In this document: piece by piece, positions 43,603-52,313 of the stretch
Numbering within the stretch: the first letter of the stretch is position 1
How the letters are laid out: every line of letters starts with the position of its first letter
NCBI RefSeq assembly: GCF_001723055.1
Contig: NZ_MDCR01000075.1
Location: 1 to 64,000, forward strand
Origin: Streptomyces niveus
GTDB lineage: Bacteria; Actinomycetota; Actinomycetes; Streptomycetales; Streptomycetaceae
DNA length: 64,000 nucleotides
Reading direction: 5' to 3'
The notes under the pieces: generated by a model
Database searches by the model: none
The model's input: the letters and a program-made list of their open reading frames with translations, nothing else
Told to the model about the DNA's origin: nothing
Translations under genes and position numbers: made by a program

Positions 43603-44964
43603 CTAGACGCGCGAAAGCCGCTTCAGCAGCAAGGCGGACGCGACGGGTCTCGCGCCGGCCCGCGCCACTCCGTCGGCGACCTCACGGTCGGTGGAGACGA
43701 CCACCACCGGCCGCCCCGGCGGCTCCGCCCGGACCAGCTGGCGGATCAACTCGTCCGCCGTCACACCCGGCTTGGAGAACAGCACCCGCACCCCGCGCGG
43801 CGGCGCGAGCAGGACGGGGGCGGCCAGTTCGGCGCCGTCGAAGACACAGGTCATCTCCGCGCCGGTCTGCGCCGCGAGCATCGCGAGCCCGCCCAGCAGC
43901 CGCAGCCGCTGCTTCTCCAACGGCATCGTGGGATAGCCGGTCTTGGTGACGTTGTAGCCGTCCACGACCAGATGCGCCTGCGGAAGCGCCAGCAACTGGT
44001 CCAGCAGCGCGGGATCCATGTCGGACAGCGCGCGGGCCGCGACGTCCTTGGGAGACATCCGGCCCGGCTCCACGGCGTCGACCAGATCGGCCGGGTGCGC
44101 GGCGGCCGGCGGAAGCGCCAACTCGCGCCGCAGCCCCTGCGCCGACTCCAGGACCGTGTCCAGCAGCAGCCGCAGCCGCATGTCCTCCACCGAGCGCCCC
44201 TCGCGGGCGGCCCGGCGCCCGGCCTCCACGGCCGACTCCGCCTCCGCGAGGCGGGCCTTGAGGCGCCGCGACTCGCTCACCGCGGCGGACAGCTGCGTCG
44301 CGGCCTCCGCGCGGGCCGTCTCCATCTCGGCGGCCGTACGGCGCAGCGCGGCCTCACCACGCTTCACGTCGCTCAGGGCGCTGCGCAGCTTGCGGTGCGT
44401 GGACTCGGCCTCCCTGCGGGCGGCGTCCAGCTCCGTACGCAGCCGCTCCGTCTCGCTCTTCGTCGAGGCGCGGGCCTGCGCCAGCTCCTCACGCAGCCGC
44501 TCCAGCTCACGGCGGTTCTCCTCGTCCGCGCGCTCGGCGTCGGCGCGCTGGACCTCCTCGCCCGCGGCGGCCACCAGCTTCACCCAGCCGACGGGACGCA
44601 GGACATAGGCCGCCGCCGCCACGTCGACGGGGTCGGCGGCCGGGGGCGGCGAGCCGGATTCGACGGCGGCGGCCAGCTCGGGGTCCACCTGCCCGAACCG
44701 CTCGCCGATCCGCTGCCGGAACACCGGGTCGCTCTCCAGGGCGGCGGCCATCGCGTTGCCCGCGAACCGGGCGCGTCTGCTCGGCGTGAAGCGCGCGTAC
44801 TGCCGTAGCTGGGCGGGCAGTTCGGTGACGGTCAGCCCGCCGAAGGCGTCGGAGACCAGCGCCACGACCCGGCGCCGCACTCCCTCGGGCAGCGGCCTGT
44901 CGAGCGCCTCGGCGTCGCCGCCGGCCGCACCGGCCGGCTCAGCGCCACTTGCGGGCTGCTCCAC
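43603..44964 (-). CDS. NYN-domain (PIN-like RNase fold) protein with coiled coil
   Basis: A 453-residue protein in three parts. Residues 1-135 are a helical Ala/Arg-rich domain. Residues 135-255 form a strong coiled coil rich in Glu, Arg, Ala and Leu. Residues 300-453 are a NYN/YacP-like domain with HLVVDGYNVTKTGYPTMPLEKQR, EMTCVFDGAE, RVLFSKPGVTADELIRQLV and VVVVSTDREVADGVARAGA, containing the acidic residues of PIN-fold nucleases. It is likely an RNA-binding or RNA-cutting protein. The start is GTG 44964 without a visible ribosome site. The zinc-ribbon gene lies 35 bases upstream on the same strand. Confidence 0.85.
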   Translation of the reverse strand: MEQPASGAEPAGAAGGDAEALDRPLPEGVRRRVVALVSDAFGGLTVTELPAQLRQYARFTPSRRARFAGNAMAAALESDPVFRQRIGERFGQVDPELAAAVESGSPPPAADPVDVAAAAYVLRPVGWVKLVAAAGEEVQRADAERADEENRRELERLREELAQARASTKSETERLRTELDAARREAESTHRKLRSALSDVKRGEAALRRTAAEMETARAEAATQLSAAVSESRRLKARLAEAESAVEAGRRAAREGRSVEDMRLRLLLDTVLESAQGLRRELALPPAAAHPADLVDAVEPGRMSPKDVAARALSDMDPALLDQLLALPQAHLVVDGYNVTKTGYPTMPLEKQRLRLLGGLAMLAAQTGAEMTCVFDGAELAAPVLLAPPRGVRVLFSKPGVTADELIRQLVRAEPPGRPVVVVSTDREVADGVARAGARPVASALLLKRLSRV

Positions 44965-44999
44965 GATCCGTCACCCCACTACCCTTTCGGGCGGCTCCC

Positions 45000-45242
45000 T
45001 CAGGAACCGGCGCCCGGCCTGTCAACCAGCTCGATCTGATCCACCGCGTTGCACCAGCGGCAGCGGACGGACTCGATGGTCTCACTGACCACGTCGCGCT
45101 CCTCGACCTTCGGCTGCCCGGCCAGGTCCAGATGGACGTACTCCACCACCTTGGACGAGCGCGTCACGTCGAACCGGGTGAGATTGCCGCACAGCGTGCA
45201 GCGCCACCGGGTCGCGTCGGTCGGCAGGGGAACCGTCGTCAT
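45000..45242 (-). CDS. small zinc-ribbon protein
   Basis: An 80-residue protein with two CxxC pairs, WRCTLCGNLTRFDVTR and VRCRWCNAVDQIEL, about 48 residues apart, which would bind one zinc. The middle is SSKVVEYVHLDLAGQPKVEERDV. Homologues are conserved, unnamed actinobacterial proteins. The ATG at 45242 follows AGAGGA. It lies directly upstream of, and probably with, the NYN gene; a nucleic-acid-related job is a reasonable guess but no more. The rhomboid gene is divergent. Confidence 0.8.
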   Translation of the reverse strand: MTTVPLPTDATRWRCTLCGNLTRFDVTRSSKVVEYVHLDLAGQPKVEERDVVSETIESVRCRWCNAVDQIELVDRPGAGS

Positions 45243-45375
45243 CGTGCGTCCTCTTTCGTCGAGCCCTGGAGTCCTGAAGTCGGAAGTACGCGCCGTAACC
45301 CTACGGCCTCCCGCGCGCCCCGTGTCGCGGCGAGGCGGTCTGTACCTGTCTGTCCGCGTACGGGATGATCCGTGG

Positions 45376-46086
45376 ATGATCAATTGGCGTGCGGCGGCCG
45401 GAGCACCCGTGGTGACCTACGGCCTGATCGGCCTGTGCGCCCTGGCCTTCCTGACCGGTCCGCTCTCGGGGTTCAATCCCTCGTACGGGACGGGCGATGC
45501 CCTGCTCGCGGCGCAGAGCGCGTACTTCGAACGCTGGGGGGTGATCCCCGACCAGCTGACGAGCGGCGACCCGCACGCTCTGCTCACCCCGCTCACCGCC
45601 CTCTTCGTCCACGGCAGCTGGCTCCATCTGCTGGGCAACCTGCTCTTCCTCTACGTCTTCGGGGCGATGGCCGAGGAGCGGATGGGACGTGTGCGGTTCA
45701 CCCTCTTCTATCTCGTGTGCGGATACCTCGCCCTGCTCGCGTACGCGGTGGCCAACGCGGATTCCGATCAGACCCTGGTGGGGGCGTCCGGCGCGATCTC
45801 GGGTGTGCTCGGCGCCTTCCTCTGTCTCTTCCCCCGTGCGCGCGTCACCAGCCTCTTTCCGTTCCTTTTCTTCCTGCCGCTGCGCTTCCCCGCCTGGATC
45901 GTCCTGATCTTCTGGTTCGTCCTGCAGTGGCTGGCGGCCCGGAACGCCGAGCCGGGCCCCGGCGTCGCGTATCTGGCGCATCTGGTGGGCTTCGTGCTGG
46001 GCGCCGTCGGCGCCTGGGGGCTCTTCCGGCGTAAGGCTAGAGTGAAGCCCCGTCTCGTGGCCCCCGAGGGAGAACGTCAACCGTGA
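45376..46086 (+). CDS. rhomboid family intramembrane serine protease
   Basis: A 236-residue membrane protein with six hydrophobic segments. Rhomboid hallmarks are present: FVHGSWLHLLGNLLFLYVFG (the HxxxN oxyanion Asn), EERMGRVRFTLFYLVCGYLA (the WR-like loop), the catalytic Ser138 in LVGASGAISGVLGAF, and the catalytic His in AYLAHLVGFVLGA. The ATG at 45376 has no ribosome site; GATGAT lies six bases upstream, compatible with a leaderless start. It overlaps the next gene by four bases (GTGA). Confidence 0.93.
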   Translation: MINWRAAAGAPVVTYGLIGLCALAFLTGPLSGFNPSYGTGDALLAAQSAYFERWGVIPDQLTSGDPHALLTPLTALFVHGSWLHLLGNLLFLYVFGAMAEERMGRVRFTLFYLVCGYLALLAYAVANADSDQTLVGASGAISGVLGAFLCLFPRARVTSLFPFLFFLPLRFPAWIVLIFWFVLQWLAARNAEPGPGVAYLAHLVGFVLGAVGAWGLFRRKARVKPRLVAPEGERQP

Positions 46087-46364
46087 TCACCGCGATCGTG
46101 CTCATCAAGACCAGCGTCGACCGGATCCCCGAGATCGCCGAGGCCGTCGCGGCGCTGGACAGCGTCAGCGAGGTCTTCTCCGTCACCGGCACCTACGATC
46201 TGATCGCCATGGTGCGGGTCGCCAGGCACGACGACCTGGCGGACGTCATCCCGGGGAGCATCAGCAAGATCCCGGGCGTCGAGGCCACGGACACGCATGT
46301 GGCGTTCCGTACCTACTCCCAGCACGACCTGGAAGCGGCGTTCGCGATCGGCCTCGACGCCTGA
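46083..46364 (+). CDS. stand-alone Lrp/AsnC ligand-binding (RAM) domain protein
   Basis: A 93-residue protein made only of the Lrp/AsnC effector domain: AIVLIKTSVDRIPEIAEAVAALDSVSEVFSVTGTYDLIAMVRV and a final TYSQHDLEAAFAIGLD. The helix-turn-helix of full regulators is absent, so it should bind amino acids or act as an assembly partner, not bind DNA. The start overlaps the rhomboid stop by four bases, showing coupled translation. It is convergent with the class V aminotransferase. Confidence 0.92.
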   Translation: MITAIVLIKTSVDRIPEIAEAVAALDSVSEVFSVTGTYDLIAMVRVARHDDLADVIPGSISKIPGVEATDTHVAFRTYSQHDLEAAFAIGLDA

Positions 46365-46374
46365 GCGTCGTGCG

Positions 46375-47742
46375 TCAGCCGCGGTCGGGGACGCAACGGC
46401 CGTCCTCGGTGCGGTAGTTCCAGCGGGCGCCGTCCCGGACGAGTTCCCTGACGGCGCCGGTGAAGCGCTCGATGTGCTCGTCCGGCGTGCCGGCCCCGAA
46501 GCTGACCCGGATCGCGTTGAGCGACCTCTCGCCGGGACCGGCGTCAGGGGCACCGCACTCCCCCGGGTCCCCGGCGTCGCCGCCCAGCAGGGTCCGCACC
46601 AGCGGGTGGGCGCAGAAGAGTCCGTCGCGGACGCCGATGCCGTACTCCGCCGAGAGCGCGGCGGCGAAGTGCGAGCTGTTCCAGCCGTCGACGACGAAAG
46701 AGATGACGCCCACCCGGGGGGCGTCGTCGCCGAAGAGCGAGAGCACCCGCACCTCGGGCACCTCCGCGAGGCCCTCGCGCACCCGGGCCACCAGCTCCCG
46801 CTCACGCGCGACCAGCCGGTCGAAGCCCGCCTCGGTGAGGGCCTTGCAGGCGGAGGCGATGGCGTACACCCCGATGACATTGGGCGAACCGGCCTCGTGC
46901 CGGGCCGCGGTGGTGTGCCACTCGACGTCCACACCGCCGTCGGCGCGGCGCGCGACCTTGCGGCTGGCGCCACCACCGGCGAGGTACGGCTCCGAATCCC
47001 GGAGCCAGTCGGCGCGGCCGGCGAGCACACCGGAGCCGAACGGCGCGTAGAGCTTGTGCCCGGAGAAGGCCACCCAGTCCACGTCCAGCTCCGCGATGTC
47101 CACGGGGTGGTGCGGGGCGAGCTGCGCGGCGTCGAGGACGACGCGGGCGCCGTGGGCGTGCGCGACGGCGGCCAGTTCGCGCACGGGCCACAGCTCACCG
47201 GTGACGTTGGAGGCGCCGGTGACACACACCAGGGCGGGGCCCTTCGGGTCACGCGCCGCGAGGGCCCGCTTCAGTGTGGTGACGGCCTCGCCGGGGGTAC
47301 GGGGCGCGTTCAGGTAGCTGACACGGGCGTCGCGCCAGGGCAGCAGCGACGCGTGGTGCTCGGTCTCGAAGACGAACACCTCGCAGCCGGCGGGCAGCAC
47401 GGCGGCCAGCAGGTTGAGCGAGTCGGTGGTGGAGCGGGTGAAGACGACCTGGTCGTCCTCGCGGCAGCCGAGGAACTCGGCGACGGCGCGGCGGCTGTTC
47501 TCGAAGAGGTCGGTGGAGAGCTGCGAGAGATACCCGGCGCCGCGGTGGACGCTGCCGTAGTACGGGGCGTAGGCGGCGACGTCGTCCCAGACGCGCTGGA
47601 GGGCGGGGGCGCTGGCCGCGTAGTCGAGGGCGGCGTAGGTGACTTCGCCGCCGGTGACCAGGGGGACGGTGACGTCCCGCCCGAGGACGGGCAGCGGCTG
47701 GGCGTCGGTGGTCTGGGTGAGGGCGTCGATGGGTGCGGACAT
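46375..47742 (-). CDS. class V PLP aminotransferase, cysteine desulfurase/SufS-like
   Basis: A 455-residue PLP enzyme. The PLP Lys230 is in VAFSGHKLYAPFGSGVL. Other class V parts are TYAALDYAASAPAL, YYGSVHRGAGYLSQLSTDLFENSR, FTRSTTDSLNLLA, ETEHHASLLPWR, TGASNVTGELWP and VVLDAAQLAPHHPVDI. A mobile active-site Cys near residues 375-385 is possible in GLFCAHPLVRTLLGG. It could be a cysteine desulfurase or another beta-lyase; no suf genes are beside it. The ATG follows GGGAG. About 390 bases upstream on the same strand is a SAM-IV riboswitch, the nearest downstream gene being this one. Confidence 0.85.
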   Translation of the reverse strand: MSAPIDALTQTTDAQPLPVLGRDVTVPLVTGGEVTYAALDYAASAPALQRVWDDVAAYAPYYGSVHRGAGYLSQLSTDLFENSRRAVAEFLGCREDDQVVFTRSTTDSLNLLAAVLPAGCEVFVFETEHHASLLPWRDARVSYLNAPRTPGEAVTTLKRALAARDPKGPALVCVTGASNVTGELWPVRELAAVAHAHGARVVLDAAQLAPHHPVDIAELDVDWVAFSGHKLYAPFGSGVLAGRADWLRDSEPYLAGGGASRKVARRADGGVDVEWHTTAARHEAGSPNVIGVYAIASACKALTEAGFDRLVARERELVARVREGLAEVPEVRVLSLFGDDAPRVGVISFVVDGWNSSHFAAALSAEYGIGVRDGLFCAHPLVRTLLGGDAGDPGECGAPDAGPGERSLNAIRVSFGAGTPDEHIERFTGAVRELVRDGARWNYRTEDGRCVPDRG

Positions 47743-47869
47743 GGCGGTATCTCCCGGCAGGACGAGGCGGAAACAGCATCAGGACCCGCCGGCCGGACGC
47801 GTCGTCGTGACGGCGGAAGGCCGTGACGGCGCGGGAGGGACCGCGGGGGTGGCGCTCACTGAAGAGGGC

Positions 47870-48030
47870 GGTGGGGCGGCCCCGCGAAGTGCCGTCGTCC
47901 GCCCGGAGGGCGGGCTCATGGCGGCCGGCGGCTACACGCGGTACGTGCCGGGCGTCATGAGCGGACAGAACGTCGGTGGGCGGCCCCAGGGCTCGTCCGT
48001 CAAGTGACGTCGTCCGCGCGAAGGGCGGGG
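47870..48030. repeat. two variant direct copies of a GC-rich repeat
   Basis: Block A (47870-47914) and block B (47975-48030) both run GGTGGG(G)CGGCCCC, a short spacer, AAGTGNCGTCGTCCGC, then a GGGCGGG end. The AAGTG-CGTCGTCCGC-GGGCGGG part also matches the left end of the palindromic element at 23904. The blocks sit between the SAM-IV riboswitch and the class V aminotransferase. No reading frame in this 390-base stretch looks coding. Confidence 0.6.
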
Positions 48031-48053
48031 ACGTCGTGGACGCGTCCTGGGCC

Positions 48054-48074
48054 CTATCGCATTCGCTTGCTCAC
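48054..48074 (-). other. possible six-codon mini-ORF downstream of SAM-IV
   Basis: A GTG-initiated frame encoding MSKRMR then TAG, preceded by AAGGGAG seven bases upstream. It is the only frame with a good ribosome site between the riboswitch and the next gene. It may be a leader peptide or the remnant of a lost gene. Confidence 0.3.
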
Positions 48075-48096
48075 GAGACTGCTCCCTTGAGGACCA

Positions 48097-48138
48097 GGAC
48101 CCCAGGGATGACGACATCCGAACGATGTCCAGGGGTCC
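48097..48138 (-). promoter_or_regulatory. probable SAM-IV expression platform hairpin
   Basis: GGACCCC at the aptamer's 3' edge pairs with GGGGTCC (plus-strand 48097-48103 with 48132-48138), enclosing an inner ACATC-GATGT hairpin (48114-48128). Pairing would compete with the last aptamer helix, as expected of a switching element. Confidence 0.5.
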
Positions 48139-48251
48139 GCGCTTGCCGCAGACCTCGCTGACTGCGGCCTGGTCTTCACCCGGGGCACCCCGCCACGGAC
48201 GGAGGGTTGCCGGACAGCGGGCCGGGGCCGTAGTCGCTGTCACTCATGACC
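48132..48251 (-). ncRNA. SAM-IV riboswitch
   Basis: On the minus strand the aptamer begins GGTCATGAGTGACAGC and continues with GCCCCGGC, CTGTCCGGCAACCCTCC, GGCGGGGTGCCCCGGGTGA and AGACCAGG, then a variable hairpin and GCGGCAAGCGCGGACC. These blocks and their order match the actinobacterial SAM-IV consensus, including the mycobacterial example whose structure is known, with the core GGCAACCCTCC and GGGGTGCCCCGGGTGA kept exactly. It senses S-adenosylmethionine and normally shuts off sulfur-amino-acid genes. Confidence 0.9.
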
Positions 48252-48288
48252 TGGGGGGAGATTACCGCACCGGCACGCGGCGGCCCAG

Positions 48289-48314
48289 CCGGCGTCCGCG
48301 ATGCGGGACACCGG
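48289..48314 (-). terminator. weak hairpin after trpD
   Basis: CCGGCGTCCGC and GCGGGACACCGG can pair with one mismatch and one bulge around GAT. It lies between the trpD stop and the SAM-IV start, and is only a tentative terminator. Confidence 0.35.
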
Positions 48315-48359
48315 CCGGGCCGTAGTGATCAGGCGATCGAGGACCGACCGGTCGCGGCG

Positions 48360-49427
48360 CTACGCGTTGCTCGCGGCCACCCAGCGCTCCAGTGTCCGCT
48401 TCGCCGCTCCCGAGTCCACCGCTTCCGCCGCCCGCGCCAGCCCCGCCGCGAGTTGGTCGTTCAGCGTGGCGTCGGCCGGTTCCAGCGCGACCAGCGCCGC
48501 CGCCGCGTTCAGCAGGACCGCGTCCCGTACGGGGCCGGTCTCACCCGCCAGCAGGCGGCGCGCGACGTCCGCGTTGTACGACGCGTCCGCGCCCCGCAGT
48601 GCCTCGACCGGGACCAGCTCCAGGCCGATGTCCCTGGGGTCGAATGCCTGCTCGGTGACCTTGCCGTCGCGAACCACCCATACGTGTGAGGTGGCGGTCG
48701 TCGTCAGCTCGTCCAGACCGTCGTCGCCCCGGAAGACCAGCGAGGAGTTGCCCCGCTCGGCGAGCACCCCGGCCACGATCGGCGCCATCCGGACGTCCGC
48801 CACACCGACCGCCTGGGCGCGGACCCGCGCCGGGTTGGTCAGCGGCCCCAGGATGTTGAACGTGGTCTGCGCGCCCAGCTCCTTGCGGGCCTTGGCCGCG
48901 TACCGCAGCGCCGGGTGGAACTTCACCGCGAAGCAGAACGTGATGCCCGCCTCCTCGGCGACCTCCACGACACGCTGAGGCGTCAGCTCCAGATTGACGC
49001 CGAGCTTCTCCAGCACGTCGGACGCGCCGCTCGCGGACGACGACGCGCGACTGCCGTGCTTGACGACCTTGCCGCCCGCACCGGCCACCACGATCGCGGC
49101 CATCGTGGAGATGTTGACGGTCTTGGCGAGGTCGCCGCCGGTGCCGACGATGTCGACCGTGGCGCCGGGCACCTCGATGGTCCTGGCGTGCTCGTACATG
49201 GCCCGGACGAGTCCCGTGACCTCGTCCACGGTCTCGCCCTTGGCGCGCAGCGCGACGGCGAAGCCCGCGATCTGTACGTCGGTGGCCTCGCCGCTCATGA
49301 TGCGGTCCATGGCCCAGGCCGTGGCGCCGGCGTCGAGATCCTGGCCGCGCAGCAGCGAGTTCAGTACACCCGGCCAGGAACGCGCCGCCAGGGTGTCGCC
49401 TCCGGCCGGTGCAACAGCGCTGCTCAT
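48360..49427 (-). CDS. trpD: anthranilate phosphoribosyltransferase
   Basis: A 355-residue enzyme adding phosphoribose to anthranilate in tryptophan synthesis. The PRPP-binding motif is [21 protein letters not shown], followed by [63 protein letters not shown] and [19 protein letters not shown]. All are typical. The length includes an N-terminal extension of about 15 residues. It is not clustered with trpE(G), 25 kb away, but lies next to qcrB, as trpD does in M. tuberculosis. No Trp leader is visible upstream. Confidence 0.95.
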   Translation of the reverse strand: MSSAVAPAGGDTLAARSWPGVLNSLLRGQDLDAGATAWAMDRIMSGEATDVQIAGFAVALRAKGETVDEVTGLVRAMYEHARTIEVPGATVDIVGTGGDLAKTVNISTMAAIVVAGAGGKVVKHGSRASSSASGASDVLEKLGVNLELTPQRVVEVAEEAGITFCFAVKFHPALRYAAKARKELGAQTTFNILGPLTNPARVRAQAVGVADVRMAPIVAGVLAERGNSSLVFRGDDGLDELTTTATSHVWVVRDGKVTEQAFDPRDIGLELVPVEALRGADASYNADVARRLLAGETGPVRDAVLLNAAAALVALEPADATLNDQLAAGLARAAEAVDSGAAKRTLERWVAASNA

Positions 49428-49571
49428 GCTCGCTCCTGGGGTATGTGGACGGGTGCACGGCCTGCTGGCCCGTGCTGCCAGGCGTCAGCCTATCGGCGCC
49501 GACCGCGATCCACGGCGCGGTGCCCGAACTGCGGACACCCTGAAGTCGGGCCGCCGGCGGCGTACCCGGAA

Positions 49572-49627
49572 CGTACGAGGGCCCCGGCCGGTCCCCCGAA
49601 GGGAAACCGGGCCGGGGCCCTCGTACG
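49572..49627 (-). terminator. strong terminator after qcrB
   Basis: Perfect 18-base arms (49572-49589 and 49610-49627) enclose a 20-base loop that itself can pair (GGT-ACC, CCC-GGG). It starts nine bases past the qcrB stop and ends the ctaE-qcrCAB transcript. Confidence 0.9.
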
Positions 49628-49635
49628 CCGGACGA

Positions 49636-51264
49636 TCAGTGGTGGCCGTGGCCGCTCGTGATCTCCTTGTACTCCTCGGCCGTCGGCTTGGGAATCTGGT
49701 TCCCCTCGCCGTAGTAGCCCTTGCTCAGCTTGACCCGCACCTTCTCCACCGGAGAGGTCTTGCGCTCGACACCGTTCTCGTCGACCGTCGGGCCCAGCTC
49801 GGCCGGCTTGTACTGCTCGTGCGCGGTGAGCGTGTGCAGCGCGCCCTGGTCCAGCGGCTGGTGGACCTCGACGAACTCACCGTGCGGCAGCCGCTTGATG
49901 ACGCCGGACTCCCGTCCGTGCAGCACCTTCTCGGCGTCGCGGCGCTGAAGTCCCAGACAGATCCGCTTGGTGATGACGAACGCGACGACCGGGCCGACGA
50001 AGAACGCGATCCGGATGAACCAGGTGATCGTGTTGATCGACAGATGGAAGTGGGTCGCCCAGATGTCGTTCCCGCCACCGATGAGCAGGATGAAGTACAG
50101 CGTCAGCCACGCGACACCGAAGCCGGTCCGGGTCGGCACGTTGCGCGGCCGGTCCAGGATGTGGTGCTCGCGCTTGTCGCCGGTGACCCAGGACTCGATG
50201 AACGGGTAGACCGCGAGGGCCACCAGCACCAACGGGAAGATCATCAGCGGGATGAACACGCCCAGGACGAACGTATGACCCCAGACGTTGATCTCCCAGC
50301 CGGGCATCACGCGGATCAGGCCCTCGGAGAAGCCCAGATACCAGTCCGGCTGGGCTCCGGTGGAGACGAGGTCCGGACGGTACGGGCCGATGGCCCACAC
50401 CGGGTTGATCGTGGCGATCGCGGAGATGATCGCGATGACACCGAAGACCAGGAAGAAGAAGCCGCCCGCCTTGGCCATGTAGATCGGCAGGAACGGGGCG
50501 CCGACGACGTTGTTGTTGGTCTTGCCGGGACCCGCGAACTGCGTGTGCTTGTGGTAGAAGACCAGGATCAGGTGCGCCACCACGAGGCCGAGCATGATGC
50601 CCGGCAGCAGCAGGATGTGGATCGAGTAGAACCGCGCCACGATGTCGTGGCCGGGGAACTCCCCGCCGAACAGGAACATCGAGATGTACGTGCCGACGAT
50701 CGGCGTGGACAGGATGGCGCCCTGCGCGAAGCGGACACCGGTGCCCGACAGCAGGTCGTCCGGCAGCGAGTAACCGGTGAGTCCGGTGAACAACGCGAGC
50801 ACGAACAGCAGGAAGCCGAAGACCCAGTTGATCTCACGGGGCTTGCGGAACGCGCCGGTGAAGAAGACGCGCATCATGTGCACGAACATCGCGGCCACGA
50901 AGATCAGTGCGGCCCAGTGGTGGATCTGCCGGATCAGCAGACCACCGCGTACGTCGAAGCTGATGTCCAGGGTCGAGGCGTACGCCTCGGTCATCCGGAC
51001 GCCCTGCATCGGCACGTAACTGCCGTCGTACACGACCTCGTTCATGCTCGGGTGGAAGAACAGCGTCAGATACACACCCGTGAGGATGATGACGACGAAG
51101 CTCCACAGGGCGATCTCGCCCAGCATGAACGACCAGTGGTCGGGAAAGACCTTGCGGACCATGCCCTTGGCGGCGCCGTAGATCCCGAGACGACCGTCCG
51201 CCCAGTCGGCGACCCGCTCTCCCGCGGGTGCCTGGCGGGTCTTTTCGTCAGACGCAGTACTCAT
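49636..51264 (-). CDS. qcrB: cytochrome bc1 complex cytochrome b subunit
   Basis: A 542-residue membrane subunit holding the two b hemes and the quinol-oxidising site. Eight or so hydrophobic segments are visible. Heme-ligand regions are GGLLIRQIHHWAALIFVAAMFVHMMRVFFTGAF and ARFYSIHILLLPGIMLGLVVAHLILVFYHKHTQF, and the Qo loop has the PDWY form of PEWY (TGAQPDWYLGFSEG). A C-terminal extension of about 120 residues, typical of actinobacteria, ends in GHGHH. The start overlaps the qcrA stop by four bases. Together with QcrA, QcrC and the aa3 oxidase it forms the actinobacterial bcc-aa3 supercomplex. Confidence 0.97.
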   Translation of the reverse strand: MSTASDEKTRQAPAGERVADWADGRLGIYGAAKGMVRKVFPDHWSFMLGEIALWSFVVIILTGVYLTLFFHPSMNEVVYDGSYVPMQGVRMTEAYASTLDISFDVRGGLLIRQIHHWAALIFVAAMFVHMMRVFFTGAFRKPREINWVFGFLLFVLALFTGLTGYSLPDDLLSGTGVRFAQGAILSTPIVGTYISMFLFGGEFPGHDIVARFYSIHILLLPGIMLGLVVAHLILVFYHKHTQFAGPGKTNNNVVGAPFLPIYMAKAGGFFFLVFGVIAIISAIATINPVWAIGPYRPDLVSTGAQPDWYLGFSEGLIRVMPGWEINVWGHTFVLGVFIPLMIFPLVLVALAVYPFIESWVTGDKREHHILDRPRNVPTRTGFGVAWLTLYFILLIGGGNDIWATHFHLSINTITWFIRIAFFVGPVVAFVITKRICLGLQRRDAEKVLHGRESGVIKRLPHGEFVEVHQPLDQGALHTLTAHEQYKPAELGPTVDENGVERKTSPVEKVRVKLSKGYYGEGNQIPKPTAEEYKEITSGHGHH

Positions 51265-52313
51265 CCGCGCTCCCAGAAGGAAGGACCGACGGGCTCGTCG
51301 AAGTCGCCGAGCGCTTCGAGGTAACCCTCGTCGTTCACGCCGATCCGCAGCTGCGGAAGGGCGTGCCCGGCCGGGCCGAAGATGACGCGGGCGCCGTCGG
51401 AGAGGTCGAAGGTGGACTGGTGGCACGGGCAGAGGACGTGGTGCGTCTGCTGCTCGTACAGGCTGATGGGGCAGCCGACATGGGTGCAGATCTTGGAGTA
51501 CGCCACGATGCCCTCGTGGGACCACTCAAGTTCGCGCTTGTCCTTGATCTCGGACGGCTGAATACGGACGATCATGAGAGCCGCCTTGGCGATCTCGTTG
51601 TTGAAGTCCGGGTTGTGGTCGTCCAGCCCCTCGGGCTGGGCGAACGTCAGCGACCCCACCGTGACGTCCTCGGGACGCAGCGGTTCGTTCGTGTTCTGGT
51701 TGATGAGCATCAAGCCCTTCTTCCAGAACGTCGTGCGGAGCTTGTCCTCCGGCAGCGGACCGAGGTCACGCAGCAGGACCACACCGGAGAGCGGCACCAT
51801 GGCCAGCGCGCCGAACATGGTGTTGCGGATCAGCTTGCGCCTCCCGAAACCGGATTCCGCCGAGCCGAGGAGGAAGTCCTTCTTGGCCTGCGCGGCGACC
51901 TCGGGGGTGGCCTCGATCGGGTGCCGCTCCTGGATGATCTCCACGTCGCTCATCAGGGTGCGCGCCCAGTGGATCGCGCCCGCGCCGATGGCGAAGAGGG
52001 CGACTCCGAGGGTGAGCCCCAGCGAGAAGTTGAGCGCGCTCACATGGCCGAACGGCCAGATGTACACGATCTTGTCGACGGGGAAGGCGACGAACGAGGC
52101 GATGAAGCCGATCGTGGCCAGCATCGACAGCGTGAACATCGCCGCGACCGCGCGCTCGGAGCGCTTGGCCGCCCGCTCGTCGATGTCCTGGATACGCGGC
52201 CGGTGGGCCGGCATCCCGGGGTTGGCGAACGGGTCGTCCGCACGCTCGACCTCGGCGTGCGCGGATTCCTGCTCAGCCGGCAGGTTCTCGTCTGAAATCC
52301 GGTTGCTACTCAT
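51261..52313 (-). CDS. qcrA: Rieske iron-sulfur subunit of the bc1 complex
   Basis: A 350-residue protein with three N-terminal membrane helices (about residues 55-75, 90-110 and 165-185), the actinobacterial form; most Rieske proteins have one. The [2Fe-2S] ligands are in CTHVGCPIS and CPCHQSTFDL, with the closing GPAGHALPQL. The first 50 residues are acidic and cytoplasmic. It overlaps qcrC upstream and qcrB downstream by four bases each, so the three are translationally coupled. Confidence 0.97.
   Translation of the reverse strand: MSSNRISDENLPAEQESAHAEVERADDPFANPGMPAHRPRIQDIDERAAKRSERAVAAMFTLSMLATIGFIASFVAFPVDKIVYIWPFGHVSALNFSLGLTLGVALFAIGAGAIHWARTLMSDVEIIQERHPIEATPEVAAQAKKDFLLGSAESGFGRRKLIRNTMFGALAMVPLSGVVLLRDLGPLPEDKLRTTFWKKGLMLINQNTNEPLRPEDVTVGSLTFAQPEGLDDHNPDFNNEIAKAALMIVRIQPSEIKDKRELEWSHEGIVAYSKICTHVGCPISLYEQQTHHVLCPCHQSTFDLSDGARVIFGPAGHALPQLRIGVNDEGYLEALGDFDEPVGPSFWERG

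Noticed and set aside
46375..47742. Naming the class V aminotransferase sufS or csd
   Set aside because: The fold and PLP Lys are clear, but no suf or isc genes adjoin it and the active-site Cys position is uncertain, so a gene symbol is not justified.
47932..48243. A 103-codon minus-strand frame between trpD and the class V aminotransferase
   Set aside because: It lies across the SAM-IV aptamer, whose bases are constrained as RNA, and has Arg/Pro-rich non-protein-like composition and no ribosome site.
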